DNA from: Pyrenophora tritici-repentis
Lineage: Eukaryota > Ascomycota > Dothideomycetes > Pleosporales > Pleosporaceae
DNA: 64,000 nucleotides
Reading direction: 5' to 3'
Assembly: GCF_003171515.1 (NCBI RefSeq)
Contig: NC_089391.1
Location: 3,720,001-3,784,000 of the forward strand
Shown here: piece after piece, positions 21,863 through 33,584 of the stretch
How the letters are laid out: the number at the start of each line of letters is the position of its first letter
Position numbering within the stretch: position 1 is the stretch's first letter
Translations under genes and position numbers: made by a program
The notes under the pieces: generated by a model
Seen by the model: only the letters and a program-made list of their open reading frames with translations
Told to the model about the DNA's origin: nothing
Database searches by the model: none

Positions 21863-22456
21863 GGTGGTTTGTGTGTGGCGTCGAGAACTTGTAGATGCTC
21901 ACTCTCAAAACTTTGGAGGGACATCGCGACCGACCCTTGCATGCGGGGCCGCTAGCAATGACGGAGGCGCTAGTCTTCTTTGGGTTATGGGCTATGTACA
22001 ATCTCTATGTATCCACCATGGCTTCAACGGCTCTATCGATGTCGTCAACTTTTTTTTTGACTTATTTTGACTCGAATTTCTATGTACAGAATAGTGCTTA
22101 TTAGTTATCAGGGGACCTCCACTGTGTTAAACTCGGTCCATGTTCCCTCCGATCAATATCACATGCTTCGTGAATGAGAGCTGTCTATGTACGAACGTAT
22201 GACAACTTAGATGAACTATCACCGTGTTTCGTTCCTGAAGCCTAGAACCCCTCGAAAACATTCGATTACTCGCGTACCACCCCACCAAACGTACCTCCAA
22301 TGCCACAAAACGCAGGTCCACTAGTCCAGTCCCCAAGTACTACCATACCATTATCTGACATGCAACCACCAGCGCCCCAAACACGTACCATGTAAGATGC
22401 ACTCCGTTCTTTCAACAAAAAACATCAGAACACAAACCATGCACATTTCTTTCCAT

Positions 22457-22488
22457 CACCTCACCTCACCTCACCTCACCTCACCTCA
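22457..22488. repeat. CACCT pentanucleotide microsatellite
   Basis: Six perfect tandem CACCT units and a partial seventh. Confidence 0.9.
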
Positions 22489-23345
22489 CACCTTTCTCTC
22501 CTGTCAAAGGTCATACAAATATGGCATATCGCGGCAAGACGAATATTACAAAAGTTATGAATAAAATTATGCGCCCTGCTCCATAGAAGATGAGCGAGGG
22601 CTGGGTGCTACATGCTCATCTGACCTCCCCCTGCCAGCTGAATGTAAGCAGGGCATATCCTGTACTACCTACCCCATTCATGCACGTAGTTCAAGACACA
22701 ACACCCCTTTCGCCTATCCCCGATCATCTCACCTCCAACCGCAATAACCATTCAACCCCCTTGATCAAACCAGCCATGCCGTCATACAAAAACGAGCGGA
22801 TAGGTGGCAATAAGATTACCTTTTTTTTTCTCTCCCAAGCAAACGGCTTCAGCCCCGTTAGCTCGGTACCACATAGTTAAAGTACATGTTCTTAACTTGG
22901 GGTAGCACACACACAGAAAGACACACAGACTTGCTTCCCCGCACGGTTTGGCTAGCGCAACTGCTACTGCTACCGCGACACCAAGGGGCGCGAGGCCTAA
23001 CTTTGGGCCCAGAACATGGAAACGTGGTACTGGGTCTCAGGGCGCGTGTTTAGGGCATGCAGATAAAGTCGCGTGATCGCCAGAGCGCGCTTGTTTGCGA
23101 CGCGCAGGGCGGTGTTTAACGGGTACTGGTTTCCGGGATCCAGGGGGTTGGGGCATCGTGATGGCGGGGGTGCGGGAACGGGATAGGAAATGTTCTACGT
23201 ATGGATGTTTGCTGGGTGGCAAAATCAAGAGCAGAGGAGAAAAAATAAAGATTAAAATAATTGCTTGACGAGGGGTGGTTTGTCCGACGAGAGCGCAAGT
23301 AGCTAAAGAGGTACCAGATCAACGACTGATTGACTGGCACTCCGG

Positions 23346-23363
23346 ATATATATATATATATAT
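23346..23363. repeat. AT dinucleotide repeat
   Basis: Nine AT units in a row. Confidence 0.9.
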
Positions 23364-23517
23364 TCATCAAACTAGAAGATTCTGCAGTCCATTGCAATCA
23401 ATGTGATGGAGTGAAAAAGAGCTTCCGGTAATTACAATAACGATGCACCGATATCGTGATTCCACCTAACCCATCCCACATGTCGTAAAAGTCTCTTGGA
23501 CCAGACACTTTCCGCCC

Positions 23518-25420
23518 TTAGACGGACTCGTGCTTGGCAGCAACGTTCTCCACGGGGATCTCGATGTGCTTCTCTGCGAGGTTCATCTCGCCGGCAAAGG
23601 TGCTGTGGGGTTTCCACTTGCGAGAAGTGCGGGGAGTGCTCTCCTCCAACATCTTGTCGACTTGCTCGAGAGTGAGGCCCTTGGTCTCGGGAACGAAGAA
23701 GTAGGCGAAGAGGACTAGGGAGCTGTTAGTCTGGTGTTTTGAAATGGGCGTCGGTGTTTCGAGAGGACTTACAGGAGATGCAGCAGAGGGAACCCCACAG
23801 GAAGAAGACGTTGGATCCGAGACGAGCAGAGTCGGGACGGTCGGCAACAAGGTAGGGAGTAATGATACCGATGATGCAGTTCCAGAACCACTATTTGAAG
23901 TCAGTATTCATTACTTGAATTGTTCGACAATGGCGGTACTTACGTTGCTAGCAGTGGAAAGACCAACACCGCGGGATCGGATGGTGAGAGGGAAGATTTC
24001 ACCAATGACAATCCAGGCGCAAGGTCCCCAGGTGGTGGCGAAGACGGAAATGTTCAAGCAAATGAATGCGATCATGGCCTTGGTAGCGTTGGGGTTGGCG
24101 GGATGGTCGACAGTGTTCCTGCCAGCGGTGGCTCCGATAGCACCGACGATGTACTGCATGACAACCATACCGGCGGCACCGAAGATGAGGAGAGGACGAC
24201 GTCCAATCTTCTCAACCATGACGAACGAGGCGGGGGTAGAGAGCACGTTGACGAGGGTAGTGACGAGGGAGATCAAGAAGGGGTCGCTGATCGAACCGAG
24301 CTGCTGGAAGAAGACGGGGCCGAAGTAGAAGATGAAGTTAATACCAGTCAACTGCTGCATAGCCTGCATGAAGATACCGAGAGTAGTACGGCGAGCGTTG
24401 GAAGAAGGCTTCATGATGCTGCCCTCGAAGCAGGCCATCCAGGAGCCAAGGTAGCTGGTCTGGGGAAGAACGGACATCTCGTACTCGTGGTTGGCAATAA
24501 TTTCAGCAAGTTCATCCTGAATGTATTCGGAGTCGAGGGGTTGGCCACGGACACGGCCAAGGGCGGAAGCAGCCTTGTCGAGCTTTCCCTTCTTGACCCA
24601 GTAACGGGGGGACTCTGGCAGAAGAGCGAGACCAACAGCGAGGATAACAGCCCACAAGAACTGGACGGCGATCGGAATACGGTAGGATCCGGTATCACGA
24701 CGGTTCTGGGTAGCGTAGACAACGCAGTTGGCGAGCAAGATACCGATGGTAATGCAGAATTGGTATCCTGCCAAAGTCAGTGTATGAATCGAATATACTG
24801 AGGAAAGTACTTACCAGCAACAACAGCACCACGGACCTTCTTGGGCGCGATCTCGGACATGTACAGAATAACGATGGAGGATATGAAACCAACACCGAAA
24901 CCAGCAATGAGACGACCAGCAACCATGACACCAAGACCGGTAGAGGCAGTCTCGAGAATACCACCAATAATGAAGATACCGCAACCCATGATAATAGTGA
25001 TACGACGTCCGATAAAGTCAGCAATATCACCAGCCATGATGGCACCAAAGAAAGTACTAGCCTATGTTAGAACTGTGGAACATGGTACAGCAGATACTCA
25101 ACATACCCAGCGGAGAGGATAGATGTAACAAGGGATTGTTGCCATGGTGCGATAGTGAAGGTAGATTTGCGGTAGTCGGTGATCTGAATGTCCAAGTGGT
25201 CGACGCCGGGGAACTTGACGTCGGGGTATTCGGCTCCAGTGTATTGCTTGATAAAGTAGTCCATGTTAAGGACACCACCCATCCAGCCGGTATCATATCC
25301 GAAGAAGATACCACCAAAGGCTGCAAAAGCAACAATCAGGTAGGCACGGACGGTAACGGGGGCTTCGACGCGGTTGACATCGGTCGTGCCGGTGACGGCA
25401 ACGACACCACCTCCTGGCAT
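23518..25420 (-). CDS. MFS hexose transporter (sugar porter family)
   Basis: Five exons: 25420-25107, 25056-24815, 24767-23944, 23890-23773, 23714-23518; introns 47-58 bp; 564 residues. Twelve hydrophobic segments in two halves. Sugar-porter signatures are present: GGIFFGYDTGWMGG in helix 1, DFIGRR after helix 2, GRLIAGFGVGF, LPESPRYWVKKGK before the central loop, QQLTGINFIFYFGP in helix 7, EKIGRRPLL, and VPETKGLTLEQVD after helix 12. Closest in style to fungal high-affinity glucose transporters; the exact sugar cannot be fixed by reading. Plasma membrane. Upstream lies a long gene-free region that may contain nutrient-responsive control sites. Confidence 0.92.
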
Positions 25421-28400
25421 GATTGCGGTTGTTGTTGTGCTTTTGTTTTGGGCGTAACGAGTTGAGGAGGCTCTTCGCACTAGAAGAGGAATCCCGCGCA
25501 GCGTTTGAGAGAAGAGAAGCTGGGGATGTCTGGAAAGCACGATCAGCGGTGGGATTCCCGAGCTTTTAATATCGGATCCTAAGCAACAGTGATACTGCAG
25601 CACAGTGCGCTTGTGGCTTGCGCGATGGTAACATTGCAATTAGCAGCCTAGGCCTACCCGGGCTACTGCTCCGCATCCTACAGTTCTGGAAGGATGACTA
25701 CCACTCCCCATGGGCCGCTCGCGCCAGCCCGCCACCAGTGTAAGTGAGCATATCTGCATGTACGATTGGCACGCGGCTGAGTCGACCTGTCATAGAGAGT
25801 GAGGTATGCTGTCGTGGTTACTACGCGTCAAGAGGTCTGAGTAACCCCAGGGTGTCTATGCATCTGTTCTAGATAGCCGGGTATATCGCTCAATCTGGCA
25901 GTACAACAGTTGGTCCGGGATACGGCTGGGGGGAGGCGTGGAAACCTGGGGCGCCAAGCTCACCCAAGCAACCCATAGAGCCAGTCCTAGTTGGCGAGAC
26001 CTGCAGATTTTTCCTGTAAGATCCTTGCAGGCTCTCCGAGGCTGTCGTGCTTGGGCGAATGAACGAGATACGAGGTTCGCGTGGATGGGCGCTAAGTGAC
26101 GCCTCTCCAGCCAAGACTGCTTGATGCGCCGTTTGTTTGGGGTTTTGGGAGTCTTTGGTTCGCGGCGCATCACGCTGACTGCCATGAGAAGCAACACATG
26201 ATCATACATGTCCAATTACCTTTGTTCTGGACATGGCGAATGTTTGTCGGCGGCGAGGCCACTGCGCGCCAACGCATGGTCGTTTACTCTTTGTCAAGCG
26301 GGGACATGAGATATCTCGCTTGCCAGGACTGGGCCCGTTGATGTTGAATGATTTCAGTAGGCCGTTGTGCACCGCTTCGGTATGGAAATGGCATGGTAAG
26401 CGTGTAGGCCGCCTTAAGCTCCATCCCTTGCGGTGGGTCGAGCACATGTCCCAGGATATTTGCATGCAGCTATTGATTGGACCATCTAGGGAAATGGAAT
26501 GGAAGCGGGAGGTCGCCAATTGAGTACGGCTTTCCCGAGGGTTGGTGTGCCCCGTACAGCACATGCCTGGCTTACCGCTTATAGGCCCAAACGCGGAACA
26601 TCAAGATTAGCTGAGGGACGGAAAGGGATTGTGAGTGACCACCCTGTTGCTGTTCCCCGAACGGTGTTGAACCAACGAATTGTGCGTCGGTAAGCACACT
26701 GGTGGCACCTTTTGACTTGTCGTCACGTTTCCCTTTTGCTAGCCACAGCCGTGCGGCGCATCCGGAGAACCTTGTTTTCAGGCAAGCAGCCACGCCCCCA
26801 GAGGTCGGCGCGACAGCAGACGAATAAGCAAACCAAGAGGTTGGTCGCCTTCATATGCGTGTCACCGGATCTCGTCCCTAAACTAACTGACTCTGGGGTG
26901 GCACCCCGCCCTCGAAGTCGAAGACGAGCGGCAGAACAAGGCTACTCTGCGACGCTCGTGACGGTCGCGCCCAACGGTGGAGTATGGAGAAGATGGTGCT
27001 GCAAGCCACTAGCGCCATGAAACTTCATTGAATTTGCCGCCTGGTGGCCGTGGGGCCAGCGACGAGTCCGGGGTGGGCTGATTCCGACTGGACATGTGAG
27101 GGTGGAGCGAGAGCTAACGGCAATATCACGGTCTCGGGTCTCGACGACGGCGCGCTGTGCCGGACAGGAGCGCATACGTACCGTACAGTGGGCTGCGGGC
27201 ACATCTCCAAGCGCGCAGGACAGTGCACTTCCGTCCCGCACGTGGTTGTGGTGTAGGGTACCAGCCTGCTCGCAAGTGCAACTGTCATTGCCCCAGCTTC
27301 TTGTCGCATGTCGTCAGGTGTCCACCAAAATCCACAAACTCACTCCACGGGGACTCCAGCCAAACGTCTGGAATTGCTCGTGCGCCGAGCCTGTCGTAGC
27401 GTCTGGTAGCATGCTTTAGTGCCGCGTTCCTGCTACCATGATTCAGTGTCTCAGGCCCATCTTCCAAACACAGAAGCCGGTAGGGTTGTCGAAACTTGAG
27501 TGAGCCCCACCCGTCTTCGGATCAAAATTGGGAAGACTTTTTTTTGAAATTCTCAGGCGCAGAAGATGCGCAGCGACTCAGCCGCGCGTGGGTCCAAGTT
27601 GTGAAGTGGCATTGTAGGCGCCTGGGTGTATTGCTAGACCGCGCCGCAGAAGAGTTATGCGGCGTGCATTACATCACGAGATATCGCAACAAACCGGAGG
27701 AAGCGCCGTTAGTAACTCGGTCCGGCATATGTGCCAAGCGCTCCGATCACACTCGTGTCTGCCGTATCAGCCTCAGTTCTAAACAAAGACTGCTGCATGT
27801 CGACAGAGGTGAAGAAATTCGATAGACCTCGGGCCTAGGAGGGGCAGAGCCTCGAACAAGGTCCAGTTATCCACACTCCACATCGGGGCTCCACATTGCC
27901 AACTCCAGTCTCCAGTTTTCTGTCTCCATCATTTCGGCAGTGTTGATGTTCAGGGTCGCTGGAGGTCTGTGACTCAAGTCGGCAGTGGGTTTTCCATGTC
28001 GCTGAATCAGCGACATGGACGATACGAGGTCCCCCACTCTTGGACGCCGACGGTACGACCAGTAACGATGCCATGCCCATGTCTACGGGCGACCGTGGCC
28101 GCGGTATTTGGCATCCCTGGATCCCGCGCAGCCTACCTAGCTCTGGGCCGGATCGACCGTACTTTGTCAACGCTCTTGAACGGATACACAAGCTCACGAC
28201 TTGGTGCAGTACTATATATTTCGACAAGTCCAATTTCGTAATATCCCGTTTCCTGTCGGGCCCAGCGTGCGAATTACTACTATTACACCATTGAACCTAG
28301 CCTATATCTGAGCAAACCGTCGGCAGATCAAGAGTGTGCTGGTACCACCGAAGAGACTCCGAACCCCGTGTTTGTTTGGTACCGCGAACATTAGCCCTTG

Positions 28401-29590
28401 GACGAGACCTTCTATATCCTTCGTGCCTGGGACTGAACATGCAGAATCGGTGCAGCACACCAGTACAGGATCCGAGAGAAGCGCTGTTAATCATGGCGCT
28501 TAACTAGACCATCGTTGCCACCAGTGCTATGCTAGTTTTCCCCGCGTTTGCAAGTAGCTTGTACTTGGGTATCTTTGATTGCGACGAATCCATACGGTGA
28601 ATGAACCGGGTTCGGGCTCGGACAGGTTTCCGCCTGATTTTGTTCGCACATACGGCATTTGAATAGTCGGTGGACCATGTGCTGCAAGCCTTATCTGTCT
28701 GTAGGCACGAAAAGAAAGCCAAATGACTTTAAAACATTATCACGACACACATTTAGGAAGCTAAAACGCTGCCAGGCTATCCTGGCTTTTCGGTACCAAC
28801 TAGCTTACCGACTACCCAGCTGCTCAGCTACGTGTAAGCATATCTGCTTGGTTTCGCACCAGCTGGTGGTAGTGGTATATACAAGATGTGTAAGTACATC
28901 TTCCAGCTAGCGAGGATTGTTGTTAGCAGGTCCAACAAAGGTATACGTGAGTTTTGCATCAGTAACAACATCATCGTCCAGATAGACTATCTAGTTATCA
29001 AGGACTCTGGGACCCTCCAGTTTCCGCATCCCTTGTTATCATAGCCCACGAAAGCATTAAATATGATGAAATACTACGTCAATACTGGTAGCCGTCCCAA
29101 TAGAATTGAGCAAAGAAATCTATCTATCCTGCGTTGATCACAGCAGCAACCCTACGGTTTCACTTGGTAACGAGTACATCAAGAGCTACAGATGTCGCAA
29201 GCGTCTCACGTACACGCTATTCCCAAAAGTGAAGTGAGTTGAGGATATTAGCGACAGAAGTTTCCGCCTGTAGAATAAAGAGTAGCTTGTATCAATCTTG
29301 TAAAGCCACAAACAATAGACATATGGAGGAAGTGACCACTGCCTTGCACAAACGCAGGACATATTGTTAATCTGAGCTACGTCATGGAGAAATTCCCGTG
29401 GAGCTTCCCCGGAAATTAGGTGAAGGTGAGCTAGATGGATAGAGTGCGCTTTCACCTTGACACTCACACTCACATCTCACCACCTTTAGCGTCGCGCACT
29501 GACCATGAGCGGATATATCTCGTGAGCTCCAACCTCCGATCTACCTCACCTCCACGCTTTACAGCAACGCCCGACGCTGTCTACGAAGTC
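25421..29590. other. 4.2-kb gene-free stretch
   Basis: No protein family is recognisable on either strand, base composition is not strongly AT-rich, and frames are short. It includes the hexose-transporter promoter at its left end and one strong palindrome (listed). Non-coding RNA or very degraded genes cannot be ruled out. Confidence 0.45.
27994..28018. repeat. Perfect 12-bp inverted repeat with one-base centre
   Basis: CCATGTCGCTGA, one A, then TCAGCGACATGG. May be a dimeric protein-binding site or a tight hairpin; no gene is adjacent. Confidence 0.8.
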
Positions 29591-30412
29591 ATGAGGCCGC
29601 CAAAACCCATTCAAGCTAGCAAGTCTGTCATGACATTGCCCAAACTCATTCGAGCTATCAAGTCTAGCATGGCGAAGTGAGATAACACCAGGCGATATGT
29701 ATTATGGTCTTGAAGCTAACATGCACCCAAAAGCTATGTATCCACTGCGATGGTTACCTTACGCGTAGGTAAGGACCTCGAAAAGAAAGATTTCATGGTT
29801 CACGGATCCTTTCTTACGAAACGCTCCGAATTCTTTCGACGTGCCTTGAACGGTAGCTGGAAGGAGGCTGAGACGCGCATCATTAATCTACCCGACGACG
29901 AACCTGAAATTGTCGCCCTGTATGTCAACTTTGTCTATACAGGCCAACTTTCGACTGCACCCGAGATCGGAAACAAGAACAACAACAACCAAGATTCAAT
30001 TGGTCTCACAAAATACGAGTTTCTTGATTATATCCATGATGCATACGACACTCTGTTCAGCATATTCATCTTCGCTGAAAAGATCCAGGATATCAAGACA
30101 AAGAACGCTATAGTGGTAGCTGTTTTATGCTTATTGAAAACAAAGGGTCCAGAGGATACCTTGACGGTACCATAGATTAAGACGGCCAACCTCATATACG
30201 GAGGTACACCTTCCAATAGTCCAGTCAAACAGTTTCTTGTCAAGATATAGGCCTGTCTCGACCTAAAGTCCATATTTTCCAAAGTACCTTTGATGAACAA
30301 GGACTTCGAAAAAGACCTCGTCCAGTCTATCTCAAAGAACTACATAGTAGCAGGATTCAAAATATCTGCGAAGGATGGGCTCAAGGCATACTTGGAGAAA
30401 GAGGAGACGTAG
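29591..30412 (+). pseudogene. BTB/POZ domain protein, disrupted by two stops
   Basis: Exon 29591-29676 joins exon 29734 onward across a 57-bp intron with branch site GCTAAC. The joined frame reads a BTB/POZ domain (YVSTAMVTLRVGKD, FMVHGSFLTKRSEFFRRAL, GSWKEAETRIINLPDDEPE, ALYVNFVYTGQLST) of the kind found in large fungal families. The frame hits TAG at 30173, continues with coding-like sequence (TANLIYGGTPSNSPVKQFLV), hits a second TAG at 30248, and runs to a final TAG at 30410-30412. Read as one gene it is a pseudogene; alternatively the first stop defines a shortened protein of about 175 residues that still keeps most of the BTB fold. Confidence 0.7.
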
Positions 30413-32228
30413 TCACCAATGCGACAGTGGCTATTCTCTCTCAAGCTTCGAAAGAGCAAAGCTATCTCTTTGACCGCGTAACGCACCCACGCGTCACAAG
30501 TCCGTTTTGTTCATGCAGAAGATCAGTGAGCGGGGAGTGGACAGGGTCTTAAAAATTGGCATACTTTGGGGAGTGATTTGAGTCTCTTACGGCTTTACAT
30601 CACGCTTAATGGGCATTACATGAATCTTGGGGGACTCTCTCACATAATCAGATAAACAGTCACAGAAATCATAGTATTTAGTGTCTATGTACAAGCTGCT
30701 CAGAGCGGCATCAAAGTGACCTTCCTTCTTATCTCGTGACAATCACACCTATCACATCCAAGATGATTGAGCTAACTACCTACTCTTCCCCATGTGGACA
30801 ACATGTCAGTCACTAACACTCAGAATTCACGTAGCCCTTCCACTAGGGTGACATACTACTGTCAGCAGTCAGTACCAGGACTGACTTACTGCCCAATCCA
30901 ACCCTCCTACCTACTTTCTTAGAACTCTTGGCTATGCAGACTCTCCTTTACACATGAAGCACATATGTTCAACTTAGCACTTTACCCACCTGCACCTCTA
31001 ATAATTTATTATTGAACTGGGAGTTGCTACGGAAAGGTATGCCGACTACCTATTTGTGACTCATATATCATCACTGCACCCTTGGCTACCAGGCCTCAAA
31101 AACTCCGAACACCTATGCCATCAAGTCCCGCACACTCACTCAACTCCCCATAACACTATTGTTATTACTTCGTCACGCATGTGTCGGTATCACTATTCAC
31201 GGTCGTGCAGTAAGCATCTCAAAAACAAACTACCAAATTGGAGCATTGATAGAGACCGGCAAATATCGAAACCTAGTTGTTCGATACGTACCACTCACTA
31301 CAAACCCTCCTCACCGCATAGCAAGTGAGTTGTCGACACCAGTGAGCGGTGTAGAAAGAAAAAGAAAAGAAAAGAGTTTCAAGTCCACCAAGGTCCACGG
31401 CACCTACAAATGGGAATCCCAGATGCCGAGAAATCCACAACTTAACACACCACCAGAAAAATAACGACGCAGGGAATACAACCCCATCACCATCTCTCCG
31501 AACCTTTTGCTTTGCGGACCTCCGATCTCATTGTGGTGTGCGGAGTTCCGGACCGCCCTTCATACACAAACAACAGCAACGGACGGCGGCACCGGAAGCG
31601 CCGGAAATATCAGCACCCAATTTTTCAAAATCTGCCAAGCGAGGCAGGGTCTACCGTACCGCCGTACCTAAGATAACCATCGTTATCGCGGCTGACCCAC
31701 CCGCCCAAGCATGCCCCACAGAACACATCACCTGACCCGCAACCTCGACGCGTGTCTCACCGAATCAAAACAACGCGTTCAGCGGGCAAAGAACCCACAC
31801 TTTTCGTCAGAAACTGTCAGAAAGAAAAACAATAGACGAGCAAAGTTTGAACGATCGGGTTGAAGATTTATTTTCCATTGATTGCGCTTTGCAAGACGAT
31901 AGCATCACGTCGTAGACTAAGATAGATGTAGACAGCTAGCCCACCTCCCACAAACGCCAGAATATACGCGCGCGCGCGCTTTGTGGAGGGAGAGAGAGAG
32001 CGATGGAAACGAAAAAAACAACAATGACAGACAGACAGTAGAACTTTCCGCTGAGCGCACACGCAAAGGCGCCTTGAACGCCTAGCCCCAACATGATATA
32101 CCCAAGAGAGACGAAAACAGCGCGTGCCTTATCCTTTCCCATATCTACCCATGGTTTAAACCCCCCTACCCCGTTTGATCCGCCCGTGGACGAAGCTTGT
32201 GAGACAAAAGGAAACCGTGAAGAAAGTG
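30413..32228. other. Gene-free stretch upstream of the histone H1 3' end
   Basis: 1.8 kb. Contains the likely H1 3' untranslated region and a short CG run at 31967-31979. No gene recognised. Confidence 0.45.
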
Positions 32229-33584
32229 TCAGCGCACTGTAGTGGCAAGGAAAGAAGATGGACAGAGAACGAAGAAGAGAGACTTCAGGCAAGAGAGGTC
32301 GCTCATGCCTTGGCCTTTGGTGTGGCCTTCTTGGGGGGTAGCCTTCTTCTTGGGGGTCGTGGCCTTCTTCACTGCCGGGGCGGCCTTCTTTGCTGCGGGT
32401 GCCTTCTTGGTGGCCTTGGCTGCCTTGGGTGAGGCGGTGGCGGGTGCCTTGGTTTTGGTGACGCGACCAGACTTAGTCTTGCCGAGGACTCGCGAAACCT
32501 CTTCCTCGACAGCGGGTGCTGAGGTGGCAGCGGCCTTGCGAGGTTTGCTGGCGTTGGCCTTGGGTTTAGCAGCAGGGGCAGCCTTGGTGGTAGTGGTGGC
32601 AGCGGCAGCAGTGACCTTCTTGGGACGTCCAACGGCCTTCTTGGGAGCAGCAGCAGCCTTGGTGGTAGTGGCAGCCTTAGCCTTCTGTGAAGCGAGTCAG
32701 TAAGAGCATGATACGGGAGAAGGATTACACATACGGTGGCGGTGGCCTTCTTAGCAGCAGGGGCCTTCTTCTCAGTCGTCTTCTTCTCAACGGTCTTCTT
32801 TTCGGTGGTCTTCTTCTCAGCCTTGGGCTCAGCCTTCTTGGTAGTGGCGGCAGCAGCAGGCTTGGCCTCCTTCTTTGCAAGCTTCACTGGTCCAGAGGTG
32901 CCTATGCGACGCGTTAGTCATGATCACGTTGGCTGGTTACACGCGTAAAAGGAGGTAGGTGGGGGTCATGTGTTTGACATGAGAGTAGGCAGGAAGGAGG
33001 GAAAATGCTTACCCTTGGGACGTGCAAAGTCACCCTTCTCCTCACCAGAGGTGATGGCGCGGTTGACGTGACTGCGGAAGGCAGCATCGCTAAGGTTGCC
33101 GATGTTGTTGTTGGCCTGGATGTACTTCTGGATTGCTTGACGGCTGTTGGCGCAAAGTCAGCGAGAGCTCTCGGACACATGGGGAGGGAAGCATGACGCG
33201 AAACACAACGCGAAGCTCAAAAACAGCTTAAGATGGGATTGACTAACCTGGATCCATTGCGCTCCTTAAGCTGTATGATGCATAGAGCACGTCAGTAATC
33301 AAGTCCACAAGAGTAGGCGGTCAGGTGTTGGTTGGGGTTGCGCGTTGCGCCGGGTCGACGCGACGCCGCATAACATGCATTGCGACACCAAGGATAGACT
33401 CACGTTGACGATAGCGTCCTTTACCATTTCTACAGAACAAAGTCAGTACTGATATGCGACCAGGATGCAACTGAAGCGCAGTCCATGCGACAACGTTGGG
33501 GTACATACCGATGTAGGAGCCATGGGCGGGCGCGGTGGGAGCGGCCTTTGCCTTGGAGGGGGTGGAGGTCTTCTTGGGAGGCAT
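32229..33584 (-). CDS. Linker histone H1 (apparent C-terminal frameshift)
   Basis: Six exons: 33584-33509, 33429-33404, 33270-33248, 33143-33013, 32901-32735, 32684 onward; introns 50-133 bp, including two tiny exons of 26 and 23 nt. The globular winged-helix domain reads SYIEMVKDAIVNLKERNGSS, RQAIQKYIQANNNIG and FRSHVNRAITSGEEKGDF, followed by a long Lys/Ala/Pro tail with AAPKK, GRPKK and TPKKK motifs. It binds nucleosome linker DNA. As printed, a run of six C (minus strand; 32338-32333) shifts the frame, replacing the expected basic ending (stop near 32303) with about 35 uncharged residues ending at 32229 (292 residues). With five C the protein would be 267 residues. Yeast homologue HHO1. 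Confidence 0.88.

Larger units (their letters stand above)
21863..23517. other. Gene-free stretch between RBA50 and the hexose transporter
   Basis: About 1.65 kb. The first part should carry the RBA50 promoter and the far part the transporter 3' region. Only short random frames and two simple repeats (listed separately) are seen. Confidence 0.5.

Noticed and set aside
23920..24801. Long plus-strand frame (293 codons)
   Set aside because: Antisense shadow of the hexose transporter, whose sugar-porter motifs are on the minus strand.
31868..32292. Minus-strand frames with a hydrophobic stretch downstream of H1
   Set aside because: Lies in the likely H1 3' untranslated region; no start context or family match.
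32242..32703. Ala/Leu-rich plus-strand frame of 153 codons
   Set aside because: Antisense of the Lys/Ala-rich histone H1 tail; H1 exons on the minus strand explain it.
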